Shown: positions 16,119-25,751 of the stretch, in pieces
Layout: each line of letters starts with the position of its first letter
How positions within the stretch are numbered: the stretch's first letter is position 1
Origin: Dechloromonas aromatica (nom. nud.)
Lineage (GTDB): Bacteria; Pseudomonadota; Gammaproteobacteria; Burkholderiales; Rhodocyclaceae
Length of the DNA: 64,000 bases
Direction: 5' to 3'
Assembly (NCBI GenBank): GCA_017848965.1
Contig: JAFIHA010000009.1
Span: forward strand, 62,001-126,000
Made by a program: the position numbers and the translations under genes
The notes under the pieces: generated by a model
What the model saw: the letters and a program-made list of their open reading frames with translations, nothing else
The model's database searches: none
What the model was told of the DNA's origin: nothing

Positions 16119-17963
16119 ATGACCGCAGCGCTGAACGCACCGGAATACGTCAAACACGAAGCCCTCAAGCAGTGGGTTGCCGAGATTGCCGAACTGACCC
16201 AACCCGACCAGATCCACTGGTGTGACGGCTCGCAGGAAGAATACGACCGTCTGTGTGCGGAAATGGTTGCAGCCGGCACCCTGATCAAGCTGAACCCGGA
16301 AAAGCGCCCCAACTCCTACCTCGCCTTCTCCGACCCGTCCGACGTTGCTCGCGTCGAAGACCGCACCTACATCTGCTCCGAAAAGAAGGAAGACGCCGGC
16401 CCGACCAACAACTGGGAAGAACCGGCCAAGATGCGCGAAACCCTGAACGGCCTGTTCAAGGGCTGCATGAAGGGTCGCACGATGTACGTCATCCCCTTCT
16501 CGATGGGCCCGCTCGGCTCGCCGATCGCCCACATCGGTTTCGAAATCACCGATTCGGCTTACGTCGTCACCAACATGAAGACGATGACCCGCATGGGCAA
16601 GGCCGTCTTTGACGTGCTCGGCAGCGATGGCGAATTCGTCCCCTGCATCCACACCGTCGGCGCCCCGCTCGAAGCTGGCCAGAAGGATGTCGCCTGGCCG
16701 TGCAACCCGACCGTCAAGTACATTGTGCATTACCCGGAAACCCGCGAAATCTGGTCCTACGGTTCCGGTTACGGCGGCAACGCCCTGCTCGGCAAGAAGT
16801 GCTTCGCGCTGCGCATCGCCTCCAACATGGCGCGCGAACAAGGCTGGCTGGCCGAACACATGCTGATCCTCGGCGTCGAATCGCCGGAAGGTGAAAAGAC
16901 CTACGTCGCTGCCGCCTTCCCGTCGGCCTGCGGCAAAACCAACTTCGCCATGCTGATCCCGCCGAAGACCCTGGGCGGCTGGAAAATCACCACCATCGGC
17001 GACGACATCGCCTGGATCAAGCCGCGCGTCGATGCCGACGGCGTCACCCGCTTCTACGCCATCAACCCGGAAGCCGGCTTCTTCGGCGTCGCCCCGGGCA
17101 CCTCGGAAAAGACCAACTACAACGCCTTGGCCACGCTGAAGGAAAACATCATCTTCACCAACGTCGCACTGACTGACGACGGCGACGTGTGGTGGGAAGG
17201 CATGACCAAGGAAGCCCCGGCCCACCTGATCGACTGGCAAGGCAAGGACTGGACGCCGGAAGACGGCAAGAACGGTCGCAAGGCGGCGCACGCCGACTCG
17301 CGCTTCACCGCCCCGGCCAACCAGTGCCCGTCGGTCGACCCGGCCTGGGCAGATCCCGCCGGCGTGCCGATTTCCGCCTTCATCTTCGGCGGCCGCCGCG
17401 CCACCACCGTGCCGCTGGTCTACCAGGCCTTCAACTGGAACTACGGTGTCTACATGGCCGCCACCCTCGGCTCCGAAACCACCGCTGCCGCCTTCGGCCA
17501 GCAGGGCGTCGTCCGTCGCGACCCGTTCGCCATGCTGCCCTTCTGCGGCTACCACATGGGCGACTATTTCAACCACTGGCTGCGCATGGGCAAGGCCGTC
17601 GACGCGACGCCGAAGATCTTCTGCGTCAACTGGTTCCGCATGGACAAGGACGGCAACTTCATGTGGCCGGGTTTCGGCGACAACATGCGCGTCCTGAAGT
17701 GGATCGTCGACCGCTGCAAGGGCAAGGTCGCCGCCAAGGAAACCACGCTCGGCTGGATGCCGAAGTTCGAGGACATCGACTGGACCGGCCTCGACATCAA
17801 GCCCGAAGACTTCGAAGCCCTGACCACCATCGACGCCGACGCCTGGAAGGCCGAACTGGCCGGGCACAAGGAATGGTTCGACAAGATGGGCGAGAAGATG
17901 CCGCGCGAACTGGTGTTGAAGCGCGAACTGTTCGAAATGGGCATCTTCAAGGACGCCGCCTGA
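16119..17963 (+). CDS. pckG: Phosphoenolpyruvate carboxykinase (GTP)
   Basis: GTP-dependent PEP carboxykinase converting oxaloacetate to PEP, the entry to gluconeogenesis. 614 residues, typical of the GTP-type family. Visible motifs: [21 protein letters not shown] (about 202-222), the P-loop FPSACGKTN (about 267-275), the metal/substrate region [10 protein letters not shown] and FIFGGRR near 425. Cytoplasmic. It fits growth on aromatic or organic-acid carbon, whose products (pyruvate, acetyl-CoA, succinate/fumarate) require gluconeogenesis. A 118-bp palindrome and a separate intrinsic terminator follow. Confidence 0.97.
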   Translation: MTAALNAPEYVKHEALKQWVAEIAELTQPDQIHWCDGSQEEYDRLCAEMVAAGTLIKLNPEKRPNSYLAFSDPSDVARVEDRTYICSEKKEDAGPTNNWEEPAKMRETLNGLFKGCMKGRTMYVIPFSMGPLGSPIAHIGFEITDSAYVVTNMKTMTRMGKAVFDVLGSDGEFVPCIHTVGAPLEAGQKDVAWPCNPTVKYIVHYPETREIWSYGSGYGGNALLGKKCFALRIASNMAREQGWLAEHMLILGVESPEGEKTYVAAAFPSACGKTNFAMLIPPKTLGGWKITTIGDDIAWIKPRVDADGVTRFYAINPEAGFFGVAPGTSEKTNYNALATLKENIIFTNVALTDDGDVWWEGMTKEAPAHLIDWQGKDWTPEDGKNGRKAAHADSRFTAPANQCPSVDPAWADPAGVPISAFIFGGRRATTVPLVYQAFNWNYGVYMAATLGSETTAAAFGQQGVVRRDPFAMLPFCGYHMGDYFNHWLRMGKAVDATPKIFCVNWFRMDKDGNFMWPGFGDNMRVLKWIVDRCKGKVAAKETTLGWMPKFEDIDWTGLDIKPEDFEALTTIDADAWKAELAGHKEWFDKMGEKMPRELVLKRELFEMGIFKDAA

Positions 17964-17965
17964 TA

Positions 17966-18083
17966 AAACGCTTGCCTGCCTACTGCGCACCTCAATCCCG
18001 GCGCTGCGATGCTCACCGTACGCAAGTACGGCTGCGCTTCTCACACCGGCCTTGAGGCGCTCGCTACGGCCTGCAAGCGCTTT
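17966..18083. repeat. 118-bp imperfect palindrome downstream of pckG
   Basis: The whole segment folds back on itself. The ends CGCTTGC (17969-17975) and GCAAGCG (18073-18079) pair, the arms match at many positions (for example CCTCAA and CCGG blocks against TTGAGG and CCGG), and the centre is CCGTAC-GCAA-GTACGG (18016-18031) with a GNRA-type tetraloop. The midpoint of the ends coincides with the centre. It lies 2 bp after the pckG stop. It resembles REP/BIME-type intergenic repeats, but I see only one copy here. Confidence 0.65.
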
Positions 18084-18105
18084 ATTCGACACTGTAAAAA
18101 CAGAC

Positions 18106-18129
18106 AAGGCCACCGCCCAGGTGGCCTTT
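18106..18129 (+). terminator. Intrinsic terminator for pckG
   Basis: Stem AAGGCCACC / GGTGGCCTT with a 5-nt loop followed by a T-rich stretch. It sits just upstream of the aminotransferase Shine-Dalgarno, so it separates pckG from the following gene. Confidence 0.75.
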
Positions 18130-18145
18130 CTCTTTGGAGACCGCC

Positions 18146-19306
18146 ATGCCCCGTTCCGCTGCCCGTCTCGCCGACATTGCTCCCTTCCACGTCGTCGAAC
18201 TGCTGACCCGTGCCCGCGAGCTTGAAGCGGCGGGGCGCGACATCATCCACATGGAAGTCGGCGAGCCGGATTTCGCCACGCCGGCACCGATTGTCGCGGC
18301 TGCGGTCGACGCGCTAAATTGCGGAAAAACGCTGTATACCCAGGCGCTCGGACTGCCCGAGTTGCGCCAGGCAATCAGCGATTTCTACCGCCAGCGCTAC
18401 GGCGTCGCCGTGCCGGCATCGCGCATCGCCGTCACCAACGGCGCGTCCGGCGCGCTCAACCTGGCCTTTGCCTGCCTTGCCGATCCCGGCCGCGAATGGT
18501 TGCTCGCCGATCCCGGCTACCCGTGCAACCGGCACATCCTGCGCACCTACGAAGGGCGGCCGGTTTCGATTCCGGTCGGGCCCGAGAGCAATTTCCAGCC
18601 GACCCCGACACAGGTCGGCGCGGCCTGGAACGAGCACACCGCCGGGCTGCTCGTCGCCTCGCCAGCCAACCCGACCGGCACCTTGTTGACGCTACCCGAG
18701 ATCGCCGCGCTGGCCGATGTCTGTCGCGCCCGCGACGGCCATTTCCTGGTCGATGAGATCTACCACGGCCTCACTTACGAATGCGACGCGCCGACCGCCT
18801 GCGCAGCCGGCGACGACATCTGGGTAATCAACAGCTTTTCCAAGTATTTCCAGATGACCGGCTGGCGGCTGGGCTGGATGGTGATTCCGGAAGCCTTCGT
18901 GCGCGACGTTGAAAAGCTGGCGCAGAACCTCGTCCTCTGCCCGTCGACACCAGCCCAGTACGCGGCGCTCGCCGCCTTCCGGCCGGAAACCATCGCCATC
19001 CTCGAGGAACGGCGGGCCGAGTTCCGCCGCCGCCGCGACTTTCTCGCGCCGGCACTGGAAGCCCTCGGCCTCTCCGTCGTCGCCCGCCCGGAAGGCGCCT
19101 TCTACCTGTACTGCGACTGCTCGGCGGTCGCTGCCGACAGCTTTGCACTAGCCCGCGAACTGCTCGAAGACACCGGGGTCGCGGCAACGCCGGGGCTCGA
19201 TTTCGGCGCCAACGCACCGGAGAAGTACATCCGTTTTGCCTACACCACCGACGTTGATCGCCTGGCCGAAGCGGTCGAGCGCCTACGCCGTCACTTCGTG
19301 CGCTAA
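18146..19306 (+). CDS. PLP-dependent aminotransferase, class I/II
   Basis: Fold-type I aminotransferase of 386 residues (aspartate/alanine aminotransferase-like). Features: VEVGEPDF-type start (MEVGEPDFATP near 37), TNGASGALNL near 95 for cofactor phosphate binding, SPANPTGT near 172, VDEIYHGLTY near 205 with the PLP-contacting Asp and Tyr, the Schiff-base Lys in NSFSKYFQMTGWRLGW near 233, and the C-terminal Arg in YIRFAY near 364. ATG 18146 has GGAGA 5 nt upstream; a longer TTG-initiated frame is not needed. Amino-acid specificity is not predictable. Confidence 0.88.
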   Translation: MPRSAARLADIAPFHVVELLTRARELEAAGRDIIHMEVGEPDFATPAPIVAAAVDALNCGKTLYTQALGLPELRQAISDFYRQRYGVAVPASRIAVTNGASGALNLAFACLADPGREWLLADPGYPCNRHILRTYEGRPVSIPVGPESNFQPTPTQVGAAWNEHTAGLLVASPANPTGTLLTLPEIAALADVCRARDGHFLVDEIYHGLTYECDAPTACAAGDDIWVINSFSKYFQMTGWRLGWMVIPEAFVRDVEKLAQNLVLCPSTPAQYAALAAFRPETIAILEERRAEFRRRRDFLAPALEALGLSVVARPEGAFYLYCDCSAVAADSFALARELLEDTGVAATPGLDFGANAPEKYIRFAYTTDVDRLAEAVERLRRHFVR

Positions 19307-19381
19307 CGGGCGGACTTGGGAAGCGACGCCTCCTCGGCCCGCCCCGTCGCAGACGGAAGCTCGGGATAGTACAGCGCCGCT

Positions 19382-20239
19382 TCAGTCCCGCAGGAAATCC
19401 AGCACCATCGCATTGAATTTCCGGGCGTGTTCCCACTGCGCCCAATGGCCACACTTGTTGAAGACATGCAGTTCGGCGTTGGGCATGCCCCATAACAGAC
19501 GCAGACCAATATCCATTGGCACGAAACGGTCGTCACGCCCCCAGATCACCAAGGTCGGCGCACTGATTTCCGACAAGCGGGGACCGTAATCGGTGAACTG
19601 CCGGGGATTGGCAGCCAGGCTCTTGACGAAATTATCGAGGTGCTCGCGCCGCTGCAGCATGTTGTCGAGGCGGGCCTGGAACAGTTCCTCGGTAAGGCTG
19701 CTGGCGTCATAGACGAAGACAGCCATCATTCTCTTGAGATTCTCGATGCTCGGATCGCGGTAGAGCGCCTGCAAGAGCTTGATCCCCTCGGTAGGCATCG
19801 GCACGAACTGGCTGGGGCCGCCCGTGCCGCCGCCCATCAGCACCAGCTTGCCGATGCGCGTCGGGTTGGCGAGTGCAAACGCGGTGACGCTGTGCGCCCC
19901 CATCGAGTTGCCGATCAAATGCGCTCGCTCGATCTTCAGCGCATCCATCAAGCCCTTGAGGGCGCGAGCGTTGAGTTCCGAGCGCGAACCGGTGCAAACC
20001 ACCGGGTCGCTCTTGCTCCAGCCGGGACAGTCCATCAGGATGACGCGGTAGTCGGCATCGACCAAGGGCTCGATATTGCGATTGAAATTCGCCCAGCCGC
20101 TCGCCCCCGGCCCCGATCCGTGCAGCATGATGACGGTTTCGGCGCCGGCGCCAATCTCGTTGTAATGGAGTTGCAGGTCGAGCTCGCCTTCCTGGATGCG
20201 GATCAGGCGGCTGCATTCGGCTTCGGTCGGGAGTGTCAT
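19382..20239 (-). CDS. mhpC: MhpC-like meta-cleavage product hydrolase (C-C bond hydrolase)
   Basis: Alpha/beta hydrolase of 285 residues in the MhpC/BphD/HsaD family, which splits the ring-fission product into 2-hydroxypenta-2,4-dienoate and a short carboxylic acid (succinate or fumarate for the mhp pathway). Oxyanion motif [13 protein letters not shown] near 40-52, nucleophile Ser in GNSMGAHS near 111, Asp in WGRDDRFVP near 236, His in CGHWAQWEH near 265. It is the last gene of the leftward mhp cluster, separated from the rest by 112 bp with its own AAAGGA ribosome-binding site. Confidence 0.9.
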   Translation of the reverse strand: MTLPTEAECSRLIRIQEGELDLQLHYNEIGAGAETVIMLHGSGPGASGWANFNRNIEPLVDADYRVILMDCPGWSKSDPVVCTGSRSELNARALKGLMDALKIERAHLIGNSMGAHSVTAFALANPTRIGKLVLMGGGTGGPSQFVPMPTEGIKLLQALYRDPSIENLKRMMAVFVYDASSLTEELFQARLDNMLQRREHLDNFVKSLAANPRQFTDYGPRLSEISAPTLVIWGRDDRFVPMDIGLRLLWGMPNAELHVFNKCGHWAQWEHARKFNAMVLDFLRD

Positions 20240-20351
20240 GGAAACGATCCTTTCTGTACGATCAATTTTTCGGGGTAGTTGCTAGCCGTCCGCCCAGCGG
20301 GGAGGGAAACGGGAAAGAGCAAGGCGGCTGCCGGCATGTTTGGCGGCATCT

Positions 20352-20936
20352 TCAATCCTGCCAAGGACGCGGTCCCAAGCCGAGCGGCGCCGGGGCGCAG
20401 GCGACAAGTTTGGAAAAAAACGCTTTGAAATCCGCCTTGCTGGCATCGCCAAGGTCATTGGCGGCCATTTCTTCCCTGAATTCGGCGTTGACCGCAGCCC
20501 AGTCTTCCGCCGTCAGATGACGGCGCACGAGCGGCAGAACAACTTCTTCTTCCAGTTGCATGTGGCTGCGATAGAAATCGGCGTATTGCTCGAAGGCCTG
20601 GGCAAACTCGGCAAAGCGCGCCGGATCGGCCACGTAGTCATCGACGGCATGCTGTAGCGCGGCAATGCGTTGGGGCGCGGCAAGATGCTGCTCCGCCAGT
20701 TTGTCGAGCGCCTCTTTCCCCTCTCCGCTACGCAGCGACAGGTAGTTGAAAAGCCTGTCCTCCTTGGGATGATGACGCTGCTCGGCATAGGCATCGAGGT
20801 AACGCACCATGGCCTGAAAGAGTTTCAGGTCGGGACTCAGACGACCGGCGGCAACTTCCTTCAGCATGAAGCGGATGGCGTGCAGAACCGCCGCCAGGGA
20901 CTGATGCTCCTCGCCGATGATATGCAGGGCTTCCAT
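20352..20936 (-). CDS. Hemerythrin-like HHE-domain protein in the mhp operon
   Basis: Cytoplasmic all-helical protein of 194 residues with hemerythrin HHE cation-binding features: His in EEHQSL near residue 10, RHHPKEDRLF near 55-64, EQHLAA near 84 and SHMQLEEEVVLPLVRRH near 126-142. These would bind a di-iron (or haem-independent O2/NO) site. It follows livF by 21 bp in the same direction, so it is probably co-transcribed. In an oxygenase pathway it may buffer or sense O2, or repair iron centres; that is inference. Confidence 0.82.
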   Translation of the reverse strand: MEALHIIGEEHQSLAAVLHAIRFMLKEVAAGRLSPDLKLFQAMVRYLDAYAEQRHHPKEDRLFNYLSLRSGEGKEALDKLAEQHLAAPQRIAALQHAVDDYVADPARFAEFAQAFEQYADFYRSHMQLEEEVVLPLVRRHLTAEDWAAVNAEFREEMAANDLGDASKADFKAFFSKLVACAPAPLGLGPRPWQD

Positions 20937-20957
20937 GATTGTTCTCTCTTCGATCGT

Positions 20958-21719
20958 TCAAGTTGGGGATTCGCAGGACAACCTGTCCTGATGCTTGCTG
21001 GCGAGACCGAGATAGCTCTCGATCACCCGTGGGTCGTTCTTCAGCAATTCCGCCTCGCCTTCCATCTTGACCGCCCCGTTCTCCAGCACATAGGCATAAT
21101 CGGCGACCTGCAGTGCGGCACGTGCGTTTTGTTCGACCAGCAGAATCGAGACCCCACGGCGACGCAACTCTCCGATGATGCGAAAGATTTCCCGCACGAT
21201 CAGCGGCGCCAGGCCAAGACTGGGCTCGTCGAGCATCAGCAGCTTGGGCTTGGCCATCAACGCCCGGCCGACTGCCAGCATCTGGCGCTCGCCTCCCGAC
21301 ATCGTGCCGGCCGGTTGGAGGCGGCGCTCCTGAAGGCGAGGGAAAAGCGCGTACACCTCATCCATCGTCTGCAGGTGATCGCGATGGCCCATGCGATTGC
21401 GCTGGAAAGCGCCGAGCAGCAGGTTGTCCTCGATGCTCATCGTGGTGAACAGTTCACGCTTTTCCGGAACGAGCGTCATGCCGCGCACGACCATGCGCTC
21501 GACTTCCGGCTCGTGCTCGACCGAACCGTCGAACTCGACCGCACCGGTCGACGGCAGCAGACCCATGATCGCCGACAGCGTTGTCGTCTTACCGGCGCCA
21601 TTGGGGCCAATCACGGTGACAATCTTGCCTTCGCCGACCGTGAGGTTGAGCTTGCTGACCGCCTCGACCTTGCCGTAGGCCACCGAAAGGCCCTTGACCT
21701 CCAGTACGTTCCCGCTCAT
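20958..21719 (-). CDS. livF: LivF-type ABC transporter ATP-binding protein
   Basis: Branched-chain-amino-acid/aromatic-acid type ABC ATPase of 253 residues: Walker A GPNGAGKTT near 37-45, Q-loop region LVPEKRELF, signature MSGGERQMLA near 140, Walker B LLMLDEPSLGLAP near 160. ATG 21719 gives the standard LivF N-terminus (LEVKGLSVAYGKVEAV) and lies 1 nt after the fusion gene's stop (TGAGATG). It supplies the second ATPase of the heterodimer; the first is fused to the permeases. Probably imports the aromatic growth substrate. Confidence 0.92.
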   Translation of the reverse strand: MSGNVLEVKGLSVAYGKVEAVSKLNLTVGEGKIVTVIGPNGAGKTTTLSAIMGLLPSTGAVEFDGSVEHEPEVERMVVRGMTLVPEKRELFTTMSIEDNLLLGAFQRNRMGHRDHLQTMDEVYALFPRLQERRLQPAGTMSGGERQMLAVGRALMAKPKLLMLDEPSLGLAPLIVREIFRIIGELRRRGVSILLVEQNARAALQVADYAYVLENGAVKMEGEAELLKNDPRVIESYLGLASKHQDRLSCESPT

Positions 21720-21720
21720 C

Positions 21721-24576
21721 TCAAACCCCTCCCAGATAGGCTTCAAGCACCGCCGGATCTTTCTGAACCTCTTCCGGCAAGCCTTCGGCGATCTTTTCCC
21801 CGAATTCCATCACCACCACGCGGTCGACCAGGTTCATCACGAAATCCATGTCGTGCTCGACGATCAGTACGGCCATGCCTTCGCCGCGCAAACGCTTGAG
21901 CAATTCGGCAAGCGCCTGTTTTTCCTTGAGGCGTAAGCCGGCAGCAGGCTCATCGAGCAGCAGCAGGCAGGGATCGGAACACAGGGCACGAGCGATTTCG
22001 AGAATGCGCTGCTGGCCCAGCGCCAGACTGCCGGCTTCGACATGCATGAACTCACCTAGGCCGACACGCTCGACCTGGATTGCCGCTTCGCGCAGCAAAC
22101 GCGCTTCCTCGGCTCGATCCAGGCGCCAGGCAGCCGAGAGCACGCCCTTGCTGCCGCGCCGATGGGCTCCGATGGCGACGTTTTCGAGCACGCTCATATT
22201 GGGCAGCAGACGCACATGCTGGAAGGTACGGCTCATGCCCAGCGCGGCGATTTCGCGCGAATCGTGGCCGGCAACCGACTGGCCGCGGAACAGCACGTCG
22301 CCGGAGGTCGGCGTGTCGACACCGGAAAGCTGATTGAACATGGTGCTCTTGCCCGCGCCGTTGGGGCCGATCAGCGCCAGGATTTCGCCAGCCTTCACGC
22401 GCAGACTCATGTTGTTGTTGGCGACCAAACCACCGAACTTGCGCGTGACGTTCTTCGCTTCGAGGATGATTTCGCCGTGCGGCGGCTGTTTCTTCCTGAG
22501 CAGCGGCTGCGCACCGGCATCGACGACCTTCGGCGTCGACTTCACCGGCACCAGGCGAGCAAGGAGCGGCCACAGGCCGGCCCGGGCGCGATGCAGGATG
22601 ACGATCATCATCAAGCCGAAGACGATCACTTCGAAATGCCCAGCCGAACCGAAAAGTATGGGCAGCACATCCTGCAGCCACTGTTTGAGCACGGTAATCA
22701 CGCCGGCGCCGACCAACGCCCCCCAGACCTGCCCGGCGCCACCGACGACGGCCATGAACAAGTACTCGATGCCTATATGCAGACCAAAGGGGGTTGGATT
22801 CACGAAGCGCTGCAGATGAGCGTACAGCCAGCCAGCTGCACAAGCGTGCAAGGCGGCAATGACGAAAATCACCATGCGCGCCCGTGAGGTATCGACCCCC
22901 ATCGTCTCGGCCATCACGATGCCGCCCTTGAGCGCGCGGATGGCGCGGCCTTCGCGGGAATCGAGCAGGTTTCTGGTCGTGAACAAGGCCGCCAGGACGA
23001 AGGCCCAAACCAGGTAATAGAAATGTCGGTTATCGCTCAATGCAAAGCCGAAGATTTCGATCGCCGGCAAATTCGACAGGCCGGCATAGCCGCCGAGGAA
23101 TGCCATGTTGCCGAACAGGAAGAACAGGCTGATACCCCAGGCCATGGTGCCGAGCGGCAGATAGTGGCCGGACAGCTTGAGCGTCACCGAGCCGAGGAGA
23201 ACGGCAACCGTCGCCGTCAGTGCAAGGCCGAGCAGCAGCGCCATCCACGGAGATCCTGCGGCAAAAGCCAGCCACGCCGGCAACTCGGTCGCCGTCGTCA
23301 GCCAGGCTGTGGTGTAGGCGCCGATGCCGACAAAGGCTGCCTGACCGAAGGAAGTCAGACCACCGACGCCGGTCAGCAGTACCAGGCCGAGGGCCACCAG
23401 CGCCGACAGGCCGACATAGTTCAGCAGGGTCACGTAGAACTCGGGCAGCAGCAGTGGCGCTACGGCAAGCGCGGCAAGGAAGAGCGCAAGTACATGCCGG
23501 GGATCGAGACCGCTGTCGCGCTGCACGGCGGCCGGCAGATGACCGGTATCTTCTTCTTCGATGTGATGCGTACGCCAGGACAGCCAGACCAGCACCGGGA
23601 TGATCAGCGTGAATACCAGCACATCCTTGTAGGCGCTGGCCCAGAAAGAGGAAAAGGATTCGAGCAGGCCGACGACGATGGCGCCGGCGGCAGCCAGAGG
23701 ATAGCTGGCAAGGCCGCCGATGATCGCGGCGACAAAGCCCTTGAGGCCGATCAGGAAACCGGAGTCGTAATAGACGGTGGTCAGCGGCGCGACCAGCATG
23801 CCCGACAGTGCGCCGATCAGCGCCGCGACAAAGAAGGTCTGGCGCCCGGCAAGCGCCGGTGAAATACCCATCAGACGCGCCCCGTTGCGGTTGATCGCGG
23901 TCGCCAGCAAGGCTTTTCCCGAAAGGCTGTGCTTGAAATAGAGAAATAGTCCGACGATCAGCGCGAGCGCAGCGAACACCACGACCAGCGTATGACCGCC
24001 GATCATCAGTGCGCCGACTTCGATCTGCGCTTCGCTGAAAGGAAGTGTCCGCGAACCTTCCGGCCCGAAGATCAGGAGGCCGAAACCGACCATCAGCAAG
24101 TGCAACGCGACCGAAACGATCAGTAGAACCAGCACCGAGGCTTCGGCAATCGGCTGGAAGACGATGCGATAGAGCATCGGCCCCATCGGCACGACAATCG
24201 CCAGCGTGAGCGCGAACTTGAGCACAGCGGGCATTTCAGCCAGCGGCAACAACCAGACCAATGCGACAACCGCCGCCGGATAGGCCAGGTTCCAGAGGCC
24301 CGAGCGGAGTAGCGGTCGGCGACCGGAACGCGCCTGCACGACATCGGCAATGAAAGTCAGCACGCCAACCCCCAGTAGCAGCCAGACCGTGCCAGGCTTC
24401 TGGCCGGCTTCGAGCAGCGCCATGGTCAGCGCCCCCCAGGCCAGGAACTCCCCTTGGGGAATGAAGATAATTCGGGTCACGGTGAAAACCAGCACCAGCG
24501 CCAGCGCCAGAAGCGCGTAAATCGCGCCGTTGGTGATCCCGTCCTGCGCCAGCAGCGCAAAGATTGAGACATCCAT
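21721..24576 (-). CDS. Triple-fusion ABC importer: LivH permease - LivM permease - LivG ATPase in one polypeptide
   Basis: A single uninterrupted 951-residue frame with three modules that are normally separate genes. Residues about 1-350 are a LivH-type permease (ITNGAIYALLALALVLVFTVTRIIFIPQGEF start). About 370-690 are a LivM-type permease (VGLSALVALGLVLLTGVGGLTSFGQAAFVGIGAY, later EYLFMAVVGGAGQVWGALVGA). About 705-951 are a LivG-type ATPase (Walker A GPNGAGKST near 735, signature-equivalent SLALGQQRILEIARAL, Walker B LLLDEPAAGL, and EHDMDFVM). I start at ATG 24576, with AGGAG 7 nt upstream. With LivF and the binding protein at 27486-28619 it forms a complete importer, likely for a phenylpropanoid-type acid. 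Confidence 0.92.
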   Translation of the reverse strand: MDVSIFALLAQDGITNGAIYALLALALVLVFTVTRIIFIPQGEFLAWGALTMALLEAGQKPGTVWLLLGVGVLTFIADVVQARSGRRPLLRSGLWNLAYPAAVVALVWLLPLAEMPAVLKFALTLAIVVPMGPMLYRIVFQPIAEASVLVLLIVSVALHLLMVGFGLLIFGPEGSRTLPFSEAQIEVGALMIGGHTLVVVFAALALIVGLFLYFKHSLSGKALLATAINRNGARLMGISPALAGRQTFFVAALIGALSGMLVAPLTTVYYDSGFLIGLKGFVAAIIGGLASYPLAAAGAIVVGLLESFSSFWASAYKDVLVFTLIIPVLVWLSWRTHHIEEEDTGHLPAAVQRDSGLDPRHVLALFLAALAVAPLLLPEFYVTLLNYVGLSALVALGLVLLTGVGGLTSFGQAAFVGIGAYTTAWLTTATELPAWLAFAAGSPWMALLLGLALTATVAVLLGSVTLKLSGHYLPLGTMAWGISLFFLFGNMAFLGGYAGLSNLPAIEIFGFALSDNRHFYYLVWAFVLAALFTTRNLLDSREGRAIRALKGGIVMAETMGVDTSRARMVIFVIAALHACAAGWLYAHLQRFVNPTPFGLHIGIEYLFMAVVGGAGQVWGALVGAGVITVLKQWLQDVLPILFGSAGHFEVIVFGLMMIVILHRARAGLWPLLARLVPVKSTPKVVDAGAQPLLRKKQPPHGEIILEAKNVTRKFGGLVANNNMSLRVKAGEILALIGPNGAGKSTMFNQLSGVDTPTSGDVLFRGQSVAGHDSREIAALGMSRTFQHVRLLPNMSVLENVAIGAHRRGSKGVLSAAWRLDRAEEARLLREAAIQVERVGLGEFMHVEAGSLALGQQRILEIARALCSDPCLLLLDEPAAGLRLKEKQALAELLKRLRGEGMAVLIVEHDMDFVMNLVDRVVVMEFGEKIAEGLPEEVQKDPAVLEAYLGGV

Positions 24577-24708
24577 CAAGAGACTCCTGTTACAACAGCC
24601 AAGCGCCGGCAGTCCGGCCCTTTGCGGTCAACTTGAAAAGGGCAATACCCCTCGTGCCTTGCCGCTTCGTACACTTGCCCGAAGCGGCAAGAAAGGCGGT
24701 GCAAGCCA

Positions 24709-25740
24709 TCAAGCCGCCAGTCCCCGTTCTCGTGCCATGGTGATGGCGGTGTCTTCAATCATGTCTTCCTGGCCGCCGACCATGCCGCGCCGGCCCAGCT
24801 CGACCAGGATTTCGCGCGCCGGCACGCCGTACTTGGCCGAGGCGCGCTTGGCGAACAACAGGAAGGAGCCATAGACGCCGGCGTAACCCAGGGTCAGCGC
24901 GTCGCGGTCGATGCGGATCGGGAAATCCATGATCGGCACCACCAGGTCTTCGGCGACGTCGGTGATCCTGGCGACATCGACGCCGGTCTCGATCCCCATC
25001 AGGCTGCACACGGCGATCAGCACTTCCATCGGCGTGTTGCCGGCGCCGGCGCCCAGCCCGGCGGCCGCCGCGTCGATGCGGTTGGCGCCGACTTCGATCG
25101 CGGCGATGCTGTTGGCGACGCCCATCGCCAGGTTGTGGTGGCCGTGGAAACCGAGTTCGGTTTCCGGCTTCAGCGCCGCGCGCACCGCGCTCAGGCGGGC
25201 CTTGACGGTGTCCGGCAGCAGGTGGCCGGCGGAGTCGGTGACGTAGATGCAGTTGGCGCCGTAGGACTCCATCAGTTTCGCCTGCTTGACCAGGCCTTCC
25301 GGGCTGTTCATGTGGGCCATCATCAGGAAGCCGACGGTGTCCATCTCCAGCTTCCTGGCCATCGTGATGTGCTGCTCGGAGACGTCGGCCTCAGTGCAGT
25401 GGGTGGCGACGCGGATGGTGTTCACCCCGAGGTCGCGCGCCATCTTCAGGTGGTCGACGGTGCCGATGCCCGGCAGCAGCAGCGCCGAGACCTTGGCCTG
25501 CTTCATCTTGGGAATCACCGCGCCGAGGTATTCCTCGTCGGTGTGCGCCGGGAAGCCGTAATTGACCGACGAGCCGCCGAGGCCGTCACCGTGGGTGACT
25601 TCGATCAGCGGAATGCCGGCTTCGTCGAGTCCGCTGGCGATGCTGACCATCTGGTCGAGCGTCATCAGGTGGCGCTTGGGGTGCATGCCGTCACGCAGCG
25701 TCATGTCGTGGACGGTGATTTTCTTGCCCTGCAGTGTCAT
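24709..25740 (-). CDS. mhpE: 4-hydroxy-2-oxovalerate aldolase
   Basis: Class II pyruvate aldolase (MhpE/DmpG/BphI family, 343 residues) that splits 4-hydroxy-2-oxovalerate into pyruvate and acetaldehyde. N-terminal DMTLRDGMH (residues about 12-20) carries the catalytic Arg and metal-binding Asp, and [13 protein letters not shown] near 197 carries the two metal-binding His. GGAG lies 7 nt before ATG 25740; the longer frame upstream is out-of-phase read-through of mhpF. It lies 11 bp after mhpF, with which it forms a channelling complex in characterised systems. Confidence 0.96.
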   Translation of the reverse strand: MTLQGKKITVHDMTLRDGMHPKRHLMTLDQMVSIASGLDEAGIPLIEVTHGDGLGGSSVNYGFPAHTDEEYLGAVIPKMKQAKVSALLLPGIGTVDHLKMARDLGVNTIRVATHCTEADVSEQHITMARKLEMDTVGFLMMAHMNSPEGLVKQAKLMESYGANCIYVTDSAGHLLPDTVKARLSAVRAALKPETELGFHGHHNLAMGVANSIAAIEVGANRIDAAAAGLGAGAGNTPMEVLIAVCSLMGIETGVDVARITDVAEDLVVPIMDFPIRIDRDALTLGYAGVYGSFLLFAKRASAKYGVPAREILVELGRRGMVGGQEDMIEDTAITMARERGLAA

Positions 25741-25751
25741 CTTGTTTCTCC

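Noticed and set aside
23000..24000. Possibility that the LivH/LivM/LivG fusion is an artefact of frameshifts
   Set aside because: The frame is continuous through both linkers, no internal start with a strong Shine-Dalgarno is evident at the module borders, and each module is intact. Kept as a real fusion, with read confirmation suggested.
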